Part shown: positions 42,888-50,664 of the stretch, piece after piece
How the letters are laid out: each line of letters begins with the position of its first letter
How positions within the stretch are numbered: position 1 is the first letter of the stretch
NCBI GenBank assembly: GCA_963674975.1
Contig: OY771913.1
Coordinates: 1,860,001 to 1,924,000 of the forward strand
DNA from: UBA4781 sp963674975
Lineage (GTDB): Bacteria > Chloroflexota > Anaerolineae > Anaerolineales > Anaerolineaceae
Length of the DNA: 64,000 nucleotides
Direction of reading: 5' to 3'
Translations under genes and position numbers: made by a program
The notes under the pieces: model-generated
Told to the model about the DNA's origin: nothing
The model's database searches: none
Seen by the model: the letters and a program-made list of their open reading frames with translations, nothing else

Positions 42888-43621
42888 ATTTGTAAACTTT
42901 GTTCAAACTGAATCGCAGAATTTATTTGTATATTGGGGATATTAAACCAAGATGAAAGATTATCGGAATTTTTATTCTCCCCCATGTATAAATCATAAAT
43001 ATTTGCTGTGGTTAATCTATGACCAATTACTGTTGGTTTTCCAAAGGATATTGTTGGATCAAGAACAATATGCCCATTTTTTCCTCTCGGATACCATCTA
43101 GTTGCTAAGCCATAACCAGTTACTTCTTCAAAATCAATTTTATCGCTTATCTTTTCAATTACTTCAGGAAATGCTTGTTGCCCACCAGTTAATAATTTTA
43201 TTAAAAAAGTTGCCTCTTTTGGGATTGATTTTAAATTTATAAAAATTTTCTTTCCATAAGTAAAAAAACATGAACTAGCAAAATGTGGCGTTTTTATATA
43301 ATTTCTTGCATCTAATAAAGCTCGTCGAATGTGTTGAAGACTAAAACCGTGATCGAGAAATCTTTTTACAAAAAGAAGATCTATTAAATCCAAAAAAGAC
43401 GCATTTACAAATTCTGTGGGTTGTTTTTCTATGATTGCTTCTTGTATACGTGATTTTGTAATATTGTTATTAATAATATATTCATATTCGTAACCATTCA
43501 GCCAACGAGATACTCTCCCCTTACTTATGCCAACTAGTCTACTTGTTTCCGCAATTGAATATGAAGGAAAGTCTAATGTTTTATATAAACTATCATTTAA
43601 CAATTCTTCTAGATTCTTCAT
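42884..43621 (-). CDS. DUF433 antitoxin-type protein with N-terminal HTH
   Basis: A 245-residue protein. SIAETSRLVGISKGRVSRWLNG (about residues 22-43) is a MerR-like helix-turn-helix. The C-terminal part has the DUF433 motif FGKPTVIGHRLTTANIYDLY. DUF433 proteins are found as the partner of DUF5615 proteins. It probably represses the pair and neutralises the toxin. AT-rich coding suggests horizontal gain. Confidence 0.8.
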   Translation of the reverse strand: MKNLEELLNDSLYKTLDFPSYSIAETSRLVGISKGRVSRWLNGYEYEYIINNNITKSRIQEAIIEKQPTEFVNASFLDLIDLLFVKRFLDHGFSLQHIRRALLDARNYIKTPHFASSCFFTYGKKIFINLKSIPKEATFLIKLLTGGQQAFPEVIEKISDKIDFEEVTGYGLATRWYPRGKNGHIVLDPTISFGKPTVIGHRLTTANIYDLYMGENKNSDNLSSWFNIPNIQINSAIQFEQSLQI

Positions 43622-43817
43622 GTTTCTTTTATTCTTTATATCTTAAATAATATCCTATTTTTCTTTTTTAAATTATTGAGTTCTATATATAAAATGATTT
43701 CCAAAAGTAAAGGAATAATTATTTATAGGAATTGAACCAATTATAAAAAGCTGTCAATACCTATGAGGATTTATAATTATATTTTCCTACCATATTTTAG
43801 AGGATAAAAAATATTCT

Positions 43818-44843
43818 ATGCCAACACAACCTCCATTAGCTCAAGAATGGCTTGAAAAAGCCAGCCAATCCGCCGATCCCGAAGAGCAAATTCTCTATTG
43901 TACACAAGCGCTTGAGCTGGATCCCGAAATGCCCCTGGCTTATTTCCTGCGCGGCAACGGGCATGCCAATCTGGAACGAAACGAAGAGGCGATTGCCGAT
44001 TACGATCAGGCACTTCACCTCGATCCCCAAATGGATGGCGCGTTCATCAACCGCGGCATCTGCCATGTGCGCCTGGAGCAGTATGCCGAAGCGGTGGATG
44101 ATTTCAGCCGGGCAATAGAAATTAACCCCGGGAATGCGGATGCCTATTACTACCGCGGCAACTGCTTTTCTCATTTAGATCAGGACGAAGAAGCGATCGC
44201 GGATTACAGCCAGGCAATCCGGCTCAATCCGGACTTTACCGCTGCCTACAACAACCGCGGGCTAAGCTATTCCAATATGGATCAGGATGAAAAAGCCATC
44301 GAAGATTACAGCCGGGCTATTCAGCTTGACCCTGAGAATGTATCTATTCTATTCAATCGAGGCAACAGCTGCGCTTTCCTGCGCCGGCATGCCGAAGCCG
44401 TTGAAGATTACACCCGCGTGCTCGAACTGGAACCTGATTTTGGAGATGCTTACTACAATCGCGGCAACTGTTACGGTCATCTCAATCAGTATGAAAAAGC
44501 GATCGAGGATTACAGCCAGTCCATCCGGCTGGAACCGGATATTGCTTATACCTATAACAACCGCGGGTACACCTACGCCAATATGGGGCAGTATGAAAAA
44601 GCCATCGAAGATTATGACCGCGCGCTCGACCTCAGTTCCGAGCTGGAGGATGTTTACTATAATAAAGCCTGTGCCTGCGCTCACCTGGGAAAAATGGAAG
44701 AAGCTGTAAACAATCTGCGCCAGGCGCTCCAACTCGGTCCGCGCAAATACTGCCATCAAGCCGGCGAAGAGCCTGCATTTGAAGCGATACGGGATGATGC
44801 TGACTTTCAAGAGTTATTGGAAATATACTGCGACAAGTGCTGA
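43818..44843 (+). CDS. tetratricopeptide repeat protein
   Basis: A 341-residue soluble protein made of about eight 34-residue TPR units, the consensus being DAYYNRGNCYxxLxQYEKAIEDYSQAIxLxP. There is no signal peptide. The units are very alike, pointing to recent internal duplication. TPR arrays bind protein partners; none is identifiable here. It ends just before the convergent tRNA-Ile gene. Confidence 0.9.
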   Translation: MPTQPPLAQEWLEKASQSADPEEQILYCTQALELDPEMPLAYFLRGNGHANLERNEEAIADYDQALHLDPQMDGAFINRGICHVRLEQYAEAVDDFSRAIEINPGNADAYYYRGNCFSHLDQDEEAIADYSQAIRLNPDFTAAYNNRGLSYSNMDQDEKAIEDYSRAIQLDPENVSILFNRGNSCAFLRRHAEAVEDYTRVLELEPDFGDAYYNRGNCYGHLNQYEKAIEDYSQSIRLEPDIAYTYNNRGYTYANMGQYEKAIEDYDRALDLSSELEDVYYNKACACAHLGKMEEAVNNLRQALQLGPRKYCHQAGEEPAFEAIRDDADFQELLEIYCDKC

Positions 44844-44879
44844 TACGGCGTTTATCTGAATTCCCCCCGAAAAGACTGA

Positions 44880-44951
44880 TGGGCCCGGCAGGATTCGAAC
44901 CTGCGACCAAGCGGTTATGAGCCGCGCGCTCTGCCGCTGAGCTACGGGCCC
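44880..44951 (-). tRNA. tRNA-Ile2 (anticodon CAU, lysidine-type)
   Basis: A 72-nt cloverleaf on the minus strand. The acceptor stem is GGGCCCG/CGGGCCC, the anticodon loop CTCATAA, and the T arm GCAGGTTCGAATCCTGC. The CAU anticodon alone would suggest Met. The anticodon-arm sequence CTCATAACCGCTTGGTCGC closely matches E. coli tRNA-Ile2, including the mismatch at 27-43. The C34 would be changed to lysidine by TilS to read AUA. CCA is not encoded. Confidence 0.85.
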
Positions 44952-45031
44952 GGCTTCACACAGCGCAAAAATTATATCATTGATGCCCCCTCCAATCAAA
45001 AAGCGGAAGGAAAAAATCCTTCCGCTTTTTT

Positions 45032-45775
45032 CTACTCCAGTATCAGGCGTGCGCGCTGAAACCGCTTCTTCGCCAGCAGCAGCACGATGATATCTGCCGC
45101 GATCAATACACCAAAGAGTCCGACGATGATAAGCGTCAGGTTCGCATCCAGCATGGGGCTTATCTTGAGAAAGAAGATCTGCACCTTATCGGGAAAAGCC
45201 TGGATCAGAATGAATGGAATGAACCAGATCGCCATGATAGACAGGTTCAATTTCTGGTATGCCTGCCGCACGGTGGCTGATTTGAGCGATACGAACACGC
45301 CGATGGTGCTGATAAAGATGGCAACCAGCAGCACGGCGAGAAGACCGCCAAAGAACATGCCCGGGCTGTAAAACTGGAAAGATCCGGTCGAGAAGAGGAT
45401 GTTGACCGTGACTGCTCCCATAAGGGCGCAGATGACCGAGATGCTCCAGGCGTACAGCACGGAGGAGAAGATCTTGCCCAGCAGGATGCTGGTATCGGAA
45501 AGGCGGGTAGCCAGCAGCGTCTCCAGCGTATGGCGCTCGCGCTCGCCGGCGAAGGCATCCACCACCAGCCCGATAGTCATGAAAAGCGGCACCCATGCCC
45601 ACGCGAATAATGCGATGGGGTCCTGCAGCCATTCCGACCCGCTCATATAGGGCAGGTACACACCCAGCATAGCCAGCAGTATCAGCATGCTGACCCAGCT
45701 CTGTTTGCCGCCCCCACGACGGAAGACGACTTCCTTCCATTCTTTTCTAATTAATATTGCCATATCCTGTATCAT
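45032..45775 (-). CDS. ABC-2 type permease
   Basis: A 247-residue membrane protein with six hydrophobic segments. It opens with MAILIRKEWKEVVFRRGG and has the ABC-2 motif AFAGERERHTLETLLATRLSDTSILLGK (residues about 75-102). It pairs with the ATPase whose gene overlaps it by 4 bp (ATGA). It is the last gene of a four-gene operon with a wHTH regulator. The substrate is unknown. Confidence 0.85.
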   Translation of the reverse strand: MIQDMAILIRKEWKEVVFRRGGGKQSWVSMLILLAMLGVYLPYMSGSEWLQDPIALFAWAWVPLFMTIGLVVDAFAGERERHTLETLLATRLSDTSILLGKIFSSVLYAWSISVICALMGAVTVNILFSTGSFQFYSPGMFFGGLLAVLLVAIFISTIGVFVSLKSATVRQAYQKLNLSIMAIWFIPFILIQAFPDKVQIFFLKISPMLDANLTLIIVGLFGVLIAADIIVLLLAKKRFQRARLILE

Positions 45776-46704
45776 GCCTGTTCCTCCAATAAAGCTAAAA
45801 ATGCTTCTTCCAGCGACGCTTTGCCCTTGCGCACCTCGTCGATCATCACCCCTTTGCCCGCCAGGAACTGCACCAGTGTTCCAGAGTCGGTTTCGTGCTT
45901 GAAATGCACAACCAGATGGCGGTCTTGAACTTCCGCGCTTTCAATGTCGGGCATGGCGCGCAGTTCTGTAAGCAGCGCTTCGTTGAATCCGCGCCCTACC
46001 ACGGTGATGGAATAGGTGCTTTTCTGCAGGCGCAGTTCATCGGGCGAACCGACCGTGAGCAGTTTACCTTTATTGATCACGGCTACCCGGTCGCAGATCT
46101 TTTCAGCCTCTGCCAGGTTGTGGGTGGTCAGAAAAACCGTCACACCGTGCTGGCGCGCCAGGTCGACCAGGTCTTCGCGCAGCCCGGCTGCGGCTACCGG
46201 ATCGAGTCCATCGGTGGGTTCATCCAGAAAGACCAGCTTCGGATCGTGCATCAGCGTGCGCACCACCGCCAGTTTCTGCTTCATGCCGCGGCTCCAGGTG
46301 CTCACGGTTTCTTTACGCCGATCGTATAAGTCCATTTTTTCCAGCAGTTCCTTAACGCGCTGCGTGCGCTGCTGTGCCGGGATATGCCAGATGAGCCCGA
46401 AGAGGTCCAGGTTTTCTTCTGCCGAAAGACGTTCATATAAACCGGTCTGCTCCAGCAGCGCCCCGCAGTTCAGGCGGATCTCGTCGGATTGTGTGCGGGT
46501 ATCGAAACCCAGCACCTGCGCGCTGCCGCCGCTTGGTTCTAGCAAACCCAGCAGCAGGCGGATGGTGGTGGTTTTCCCCGCCCCATTTGGACCAAGAAAA
46601 CCGAAGAGCGTCCCGGTCTGTACTTCGAAGGTAATGCCGTCTACCGCACGCACCTCGCCAAACTGGCAGTGTAGATCGTTCGTACTGATAGCTTGTGCTG
46701 TCAT
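45772..46704 (-). CDS. ABC transporter ATP-binding protein
   Basis: A 310-residue ATPase of the ABC-2 (DrrA-like) group. It has Walker A GPNGAGKTT, Q-loop LLEQTGLYERL, signature WSRGMKQK, Walker B LVFLDEPTDGLDPVAAAG and switch His in TTHNLAE. The C-terminal DUF4162-like tail follows. GGAGAATAA precedes the ATG, and it starts right after the regulator gene stop. Confidence 0.93.
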   Translation of the reverse strand: MTAQAISTNDLHCQFGEVRAVDGITFEVQTGTLFGFLGPNGAGKTTTIRLLLGLLEPSGGSAQVLGFDTRTQSDEIRLNCGALLEQTGLYERLSAEENLDLFGLIWHIPAQQRTQRVKELLEKMDLYDRRKETVSTWSRGMKQKLAVVRTLMHDPKLVFLDEPTDGLDPVAAAGLREDLVDLARQHGVTVFLTTHNLAEAEKICDRVAVINKGKLLTVGSPDELRLQKSTYSITVVGRGFNEALLTELRAMPDIESAEVQDRHLVVHFKHETDSGTLVQFLAGKGVMIDEVRKGKASLEEAFLALLEEQA

Positions 46705-47022
46705 TTATTCTCCATTCATTTTCTGCATTATTTTTTTGATGTGTGCCCGGTATTCCTCAAATGCCTGCCTGCCCAGGGGAGTCATACTGCACAGTGTTTG
46801 CGGCTTTTTATCGTTGAATCTTTTTTGTATAGTGATGTAGCCTGCTTCTTCCAGCTTTGATAGATGAGAGGAAAGATTTCCTTTTGTTAACCCGCTTTCA
46901 TGCAGCAGAAAGAGAAAGTCTGCTTCTTTGACCGTGTAGAGGATGGTGCTGATCACCAGCCGGGCAGGCTCGTGAATGATGCGGTCCACCTCGGTCAGAT
47001 CGTGCAGGTTTTCATCATTCAT
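46705..47022 (-). CDS. winged-helix transcriptional regulator
   Basis: A 105-residue DNA-binding protein of the HTH_34 (DUF742/ArsR-like) type. TVKEADFLFLLHESGLTKGNLSSHLSKLEEAGYI is the wHTH (about residues 30-63), and KKPQTLCSMTPLGRQAFEEY the wing and C-terminal helix. These regulators usually control a neighbouring ABC-2 exporter. The start at 47022 follows GAGGAGG; a longer frame reads into the upstream gene. Its ATG overlaps the upstream stop (ATGA). Confidence 0.85.
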   Translation of the reverse strand: MNDENLHDLTEVDRIIHEPARLVISTILYTVKEADFLFLLHESGLTKGNLSSHLSKLEEAGYITIQKRFNDKKPQTLCSMTPLGRQAFEEYRAHIKKIMQKMNGE

Positions 47023-47654
47023 ACGTTTTCCTCCTCTACGGGTTTCGTACGAACCAGGTAAATGATGAAAACGATGATCCCCGAGAGCAGCCAGACCGCC
47101 CCGATGGCAGCCATGAGCAGAGTGGAACCGAGTCCAGGCTCTATAGGGAAGCTGGATATCCATAATCCCAGCGCGAACTGCACAGCCGCAATGAGAATCA
47201 GGCGGTTGACGCTGTGCCAGATCGCTAAAAAGAGGGTGACCAGCGCCATCAGCCCGCCGACCATCACCAGCGAATTGACCTTCAGCATTTCAGGTCCGAT
47301 ATAGGTGACTGTCAGTGCCATGCTGATCCCCAGAACAGCGCTGATGATGGCGCGCTTGGTGCGATCTTTGCGGTTCTTTTGCTGATAAGCCACATAGCCT
47401 GTGCGCCGGTAGGTGAGGCGTTCTTTGGTCCATCTTGCCAGACGCCCATAGCCAAACCAGCAAACCAGAAAAACCAGGGGCTCTCCAAAAGATAGGAAGA
47501 TACTGGCAGCAGTGGTGAGCGGTAATGTGATCAGCAGGTAGTTGTAGCCTCCCAGTATGGCGAACATCAACCCCATGCCTATTTCAGCCAGACCGTCTAC
47601 CCACCAGTAGCCGTATGTCTTGCGCATGATCTGTCCAATTTTATCTTTCATCAT
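47019..47654 (-). CDS. membrane protein of unknown function
   Basis: A 211-residue protein with about five or six hydrophobic segments (IGMGLMFAILGGYNYLLIT; AIISAVLGISMALTVTYI; LMALVTLFLAIWHSV; LILIAAVQFALGLWI; AIGAVWLLSGIIVFIIYLV). The N terminus KDKIGQIMRKTYGYWWVDGL is soluble. First gene of the regulator-ABC operon, directly behind a consensus promoter, and coupled to the regulator. It may be an accessory membrane component. Confidence 0.72.
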   Translation of the reverse strand: MMKDKIGQIMRKTYGYWWVDGLAEIGMGLMFAILGGYNYLLITLPLTTAASIFLSFGEPLVFLVCWFGYGRLARWTKERLTYRRTGYVAYQQKNRKDRTKRAIISAVLGISMALTVTYIGPEMLKVNSLVMVGGLMALVTLFLAIWHSVNRLILIAAVQFALGLWISSFPIEPGLGSTLLMAAIGAVWLLSGIIVFIIYLVRTKPVEEENV

Positions 47655-47666
47655 TCCTCATTTTAG

Positions 47667-47717
47667 GTTTGTATCACAAACAGGTTTGTATTATATTCAG
47701 TTTCTTTAGCGTGTCAA
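47667..47717 (-). promoter_or_regulatory. promoter and operator of the wHTH/ABC operon
   Basis: On the minus strand TTGACA (47717-47712) and TATAAT (47695-47690) are 16 nt apart. The +1 falls near 47683. A perfect inverted repeat GTTTGT-ATC-ACAAAC lies at 47667-47681, with another GTTTGT copy next to it, right at the start of transcription. This suits repression by the wHTH protein of the same operon. Confidence 0.7.
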
Positions 47718-47766
47718 GATAGAATTCTCAGATTCCATTTATAATTTCAGCGATGAAAGGGAGAAT

Positions 47767-48492
47767 ATGAAGAAGAAAAAGACGTTAAAAAGAACTCTCT
47801 CCTGGTCATTCTGGTTTGGGGTCGGAATGGCGCTGCTGGAAGCGGTGGTGGTGGTTTACCTGCGCAGGCTGTATTATCCCGATGGCTTCAGCTTTCCCCT
47901 GAAGAATATGGATTGGAATATCTATATGATCGAGATCCTGCGCGAGGTGGGTACCATGCTCATGCTGGTTTGTGTGAGCGCGCTGGCAGCGGAAAACTTC
48001 GCCACCTGGCTGGCTTACTTCATCTTCAATTTTGCCGTGTGGGATATCTTCTATTATGTCTGGTTAAAAGTGCTGCTGAACTGGCCCTCCAGCTTTCTGG
48101 AATGGGATATTCTTTTCCTGATCCCGATCACGTGGGATGGACCGGTGCTCTCTCCGCTGTTATGCACGCTTGCCATGATCGCGCTGGCGCTGGTCATTCT
48201 CATTAACCATCAGCAGGGGAAACAGGTCAAACTGGATGCCCGCGATTGGGGGCTTCTGCTGGGCGGCTCGGCGCTGGTGTTCATCAGCTTCATCTGGAAT
48301 TACACCGGCTTTATGCTGCAGGGCGGCTATTTCAAGGACATGGCGACCCTGGGCGGCAATGAGGCTTTTCTGCAGGCTTCGGCGGCTTTTCTTCCCCCGG
48401 ACTTTCAGTGGGGCATCTTCTTGGTCGGGTATGCGCTGCTCTGGCTGGCGATCGTACTGCTGGCAGTCCGGCTGAAAAAGCAGGCTAAATAA
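47767..48492 (+). CDS. membrane protein of unknown function
   Basis: A 241-residue protein with about six hydrophobic segments, beginning LSWSFWFGVGMALLEAVVVV. Aromatic-rich loops and no recognised family. GAAAGGGAG precedes the ATG. It is divergent from the wHTH/ABC operon and might share the operator region at 47667-47717. It ends at the terminator used by the convergent S41 gene. Confidence 0.7.
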   Translation: MKKKKTLKRTLSWSFWFGVGMALLEAVVVVYLRRLYYPDGFSFPLKNMDWNIYMIEILREVGTMLMLVCVSALAAENFATWLAYFIFNFAVWDIFYYVWLKVLLNWPSSFLEWDILFLIPITWDGPVLSPLLCTLAMIALALVILINHQQGKQVKLDARDWGLLLGGSALVFISFIWNYTGFMLQGGYFKDMATLGGNEAFLQASAAFLPPDFQWGIFLVGYALLWLAIVLLAVRLKKQAK

Positions 48493-48522
48493 AAAAAAGA
48501 GGGCAGGAAGTTCCTGCCCTCT
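48491..48522 (-). terminator. terminator of the S41-like gene
   Basis: AGAGGGCAGG (48498-48507) and CCTGCCCTCT (48513-48522) form a 10-bp perfect stem around AAGTT. On the minus strand a T8 run follows. The A-run overlaps the stop codon of the convergent gene. Confidence 0.88.
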
Positions 48523-48544
48523 CTGCATTTTCGAAAGCCTTATT

Positions 48545-50542
48545 CTAATGGCTCAGGATGTAATCCAGCGCTGCCTGCAGTACGGTATCGTCATATGAAA
48601 TGAGACTGTCTGCCGTGATAGGAACGGTAACCTGCGGTACAACCCCTGTGCCTTCCAGCAGGATCGAGCCGTCATCCTTTATAAAACGTCCGGTCGGGAT
48701 GGTGAGTGTGATATCGCCCGGCATCACGAATTCGCCGCGCGCAACTTCCGCTTCTATACCGGCGGTGGGATGCTGACCGATCACGACCACACCCGGCACC
48801 TGGCTGAAGCCGTAGGCTTCCAGCTCGCAGGCGCTGGCGCAGTACTGGTCTACCAGCAGGATGATCTGGTCAAAGCTGTACTGTTCTTCATTGGGATACA
48901 CTTCATCCGGCATCCCCTCCGGCTCAAACTGACCGGTCTGCTCGCTGTAGTATTCCAGCTGACCGATGGGGATATTCTGGTCGTAAAAGAATCCCGCCAG
49001 ACCCAGATTGGTGCCGCCGCCGTTGATGCGCATATCGATGATCAGGCTGGTGGCGCCGTAATCGGTGAAAGTTTGCAGCGCGTGGTCGAACAGGCGGATG
49101 ATCAGCCCGATATCGTCGCTGTTGGAGCTGATCTTGATGTAGCCGGTCATATCATTGTTGATCAACTCATAGTTCAGCGGCATGACCGTGTTGAAATAAG
49201 ATGCCCAGGAGGAATCGACAGTGATAAAGCTGTAAGGATCGTAGAAAGAGGTCAGCAATACCGTGTTGGTGCTGCCGTCCGGGTTGCGGTATTTCACGGT
49301 CATCTGATCGCCTTCAGGTGCCCGGAACGCGCTGGTGACCTGATCGTAGCGGTACAGGTGGTCGGAAGAGGTGGGGAAGAAGGGTTCGCTCTGTGCGATC
49401 CAGTCTGACACATCCATCCCATTTACGGTCAGGATCTGTGAGCCGAGCTGCATTCCGCTGTAATATGCTTCGCTGCCCTCGGTGAGATAAACCACGATCG
49501 CTTCTCCGTCATCGGTTTCCAGCACGGAAAAGCCGTAGCCGGGGAACACTTCTTCATACAGGTAGTTCCAGTAGTAATCATTTCCATCGAAATACACATG
49601 TCCATCGCTGAAACCGAGGGTGAACTCGTGCAGCGCGAGGAAGAAGGCATACGTATCGCGGTCTTGCTGCGCCTGTTCCACCATGGGCATGACTTTGTCG
49701 TAGAGAGCCTGCCAGTCGGGTTCTTTCCCTTCGATCCCGTTGAAGGCATATTCCACGCTGATCGTGTCGTACATCTGCTGGAATGCTTCGGTGAAGGACA
49801 TGTCCGTGAAATCTTTAATGGCGACATCCTGCGGTTCATACAGTTCGATGTCGGCGATCTCATCACGGTTGATGGTGAAAGGATCCTGGTCAAGATCGAT
49901 CACCGAGTAGCCGGCAGGTACGTCCATTACCGGGTCGTCTTCGGTGAACAGCAGTCCATCGTCCCCAAACCCGCTGGGGAACTGTTGATCGCCATCCGGT
50001 GCCCAGATGACCAGTTTTCCGCCGGTCACCTCATTGTTGTTTTCGGTATCTGTCTTGACCGATGCCAGGTAAGAAGGCCATCCGGTGGTGCGGTCATCAC
50101 CCGCTGAGAAGACGTCGCCGGTCAGGTTGGGGGAATAGGCTACTGCGAACACCTGTACGCCTGCATCTGCCTGTCCATCCTGATCCACATCCTGCAGCTC
50201 CCCTTCGGGCAGCGCGGGCAGAGCCAGGCGATAGGTGGCAGAATTGGCATCTTCATCCACATCCACATAACCCAGCACCTGTGAATCCACTGGCAGCTCC
50301 CATTCCAGGTCGCGCAGGATGAAGCCGGTCATATCGGTCAGCATAACGGCGTGCTCGATGTAGTAGCTTTCAAGCACAAATTCATTGGAATATTCGAATT
50401 CCCCGGTGATCAGTACTGTTCCATCTAAAGCCAGGTCTGTTTCCGGCAAGTTTGTATCGCTGGCTGCCGCCGCGGGATTTCCCGCGCAGGCGGTAAGCGC
50501 CAGAGTGAAGATTAGAAATAGCAAGTTGGTTTTGGATTTCAT
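48545..50542 (-). CDS. S41-family peptidase-like lipoprotein
   Basis: A 665-residue exported lipoprotein with a signal peptide and lipobox ALTAC (Cys19). Residues about 30-250 form a beta-rich, Asp-rich extracytoplasmic domain (DVDQDGQADAGVQV looks like a calcium-type loop). A PDZ-like region contains GFSVLETDDGEAIVV and LGSQILTVNGMDVSDW. The C-terminal S41 (tail-specific protease) core has IIDMRINGGG and DQYCASACELEAYGF with the likely nucleophile Ser. It probably cleaves exported proteins or peptides at the cell surface. AAGGGAG precedes the ATG. Confidence 0.85.
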   Translation of the reverse strand: MKSKTNLLFLIFTLALTACAGNPAAAASDTNLPETDLALDGTVLITGEFEYSNEFVLESYYIEHAVMLTDMTGFILRDLEWELPVDSQVLGYVDVDEDANSATYRLALPALPEGELQDVDQDGQADAGVQVFAVAYSPNLTGDVFSAGDDRTTGWPSYLASVKTDTENNNEVTGGKLVIWAPDGDQQFPSGFGDDGLLFTEDDPVMDVPAGYSVIDLDQDPFTINRDEIADIELYEPQDVAIKDFTDMSFTEAFQQMYDTISVEYAFNGIEGKEPDWQALYDKVMPMVEQAQQDRDTYAFFLALHEFTLGFSDGHVYFDGNDYYWNYLYEEVFPGYGFSVLETDDGEAIVVYLTEGSEAYYSGMQLGSQILTVNGMDVSDWIAQSEPFFPTSSDHLYRYDQVTSAFRAPEGDQMTVKYRNPDGSTNTVLLTSFYDPYSFITVDSSWASYFNTVMPLNYELINNDMTGYIKISSNSDDIGLIIRLFDHALQTFTDYGATSLIIDMRINGGGTNLGLAGFFYDQNIPIGQLEYYSEQTGQFEPEGMPDEVYPNEEQYSFDQIILLVDQYCASACELEAYGFSQVPGVVVIGQHPTAGIEAEVARGEFVMPGDITLTIPTGRFIKDDGSILLEGTGVVPQVTVPITADSLISYDDTVLQAALDYILSH

Positions 50543-50664
50543 TCCTGTTCTCCCTTATTTTAAATTCGTGAAATGATTTTACACGAAAACACCCAGATAT
50601 CATCGGTATTCAGGATAGTTTTTCTAACATGACAATTGTTTATGGAAAGGTATCTAATTAATCT

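Noticed and set aside
44880..44951. Calling the CAU tRNA a methionine tRNA
   Set aside because: The anticodon arm and variable region match tRNA-Ile2 (CUCAUAA...CGCUUGGUCGC) closely, unlike elongator or initiator tRNA-Met.
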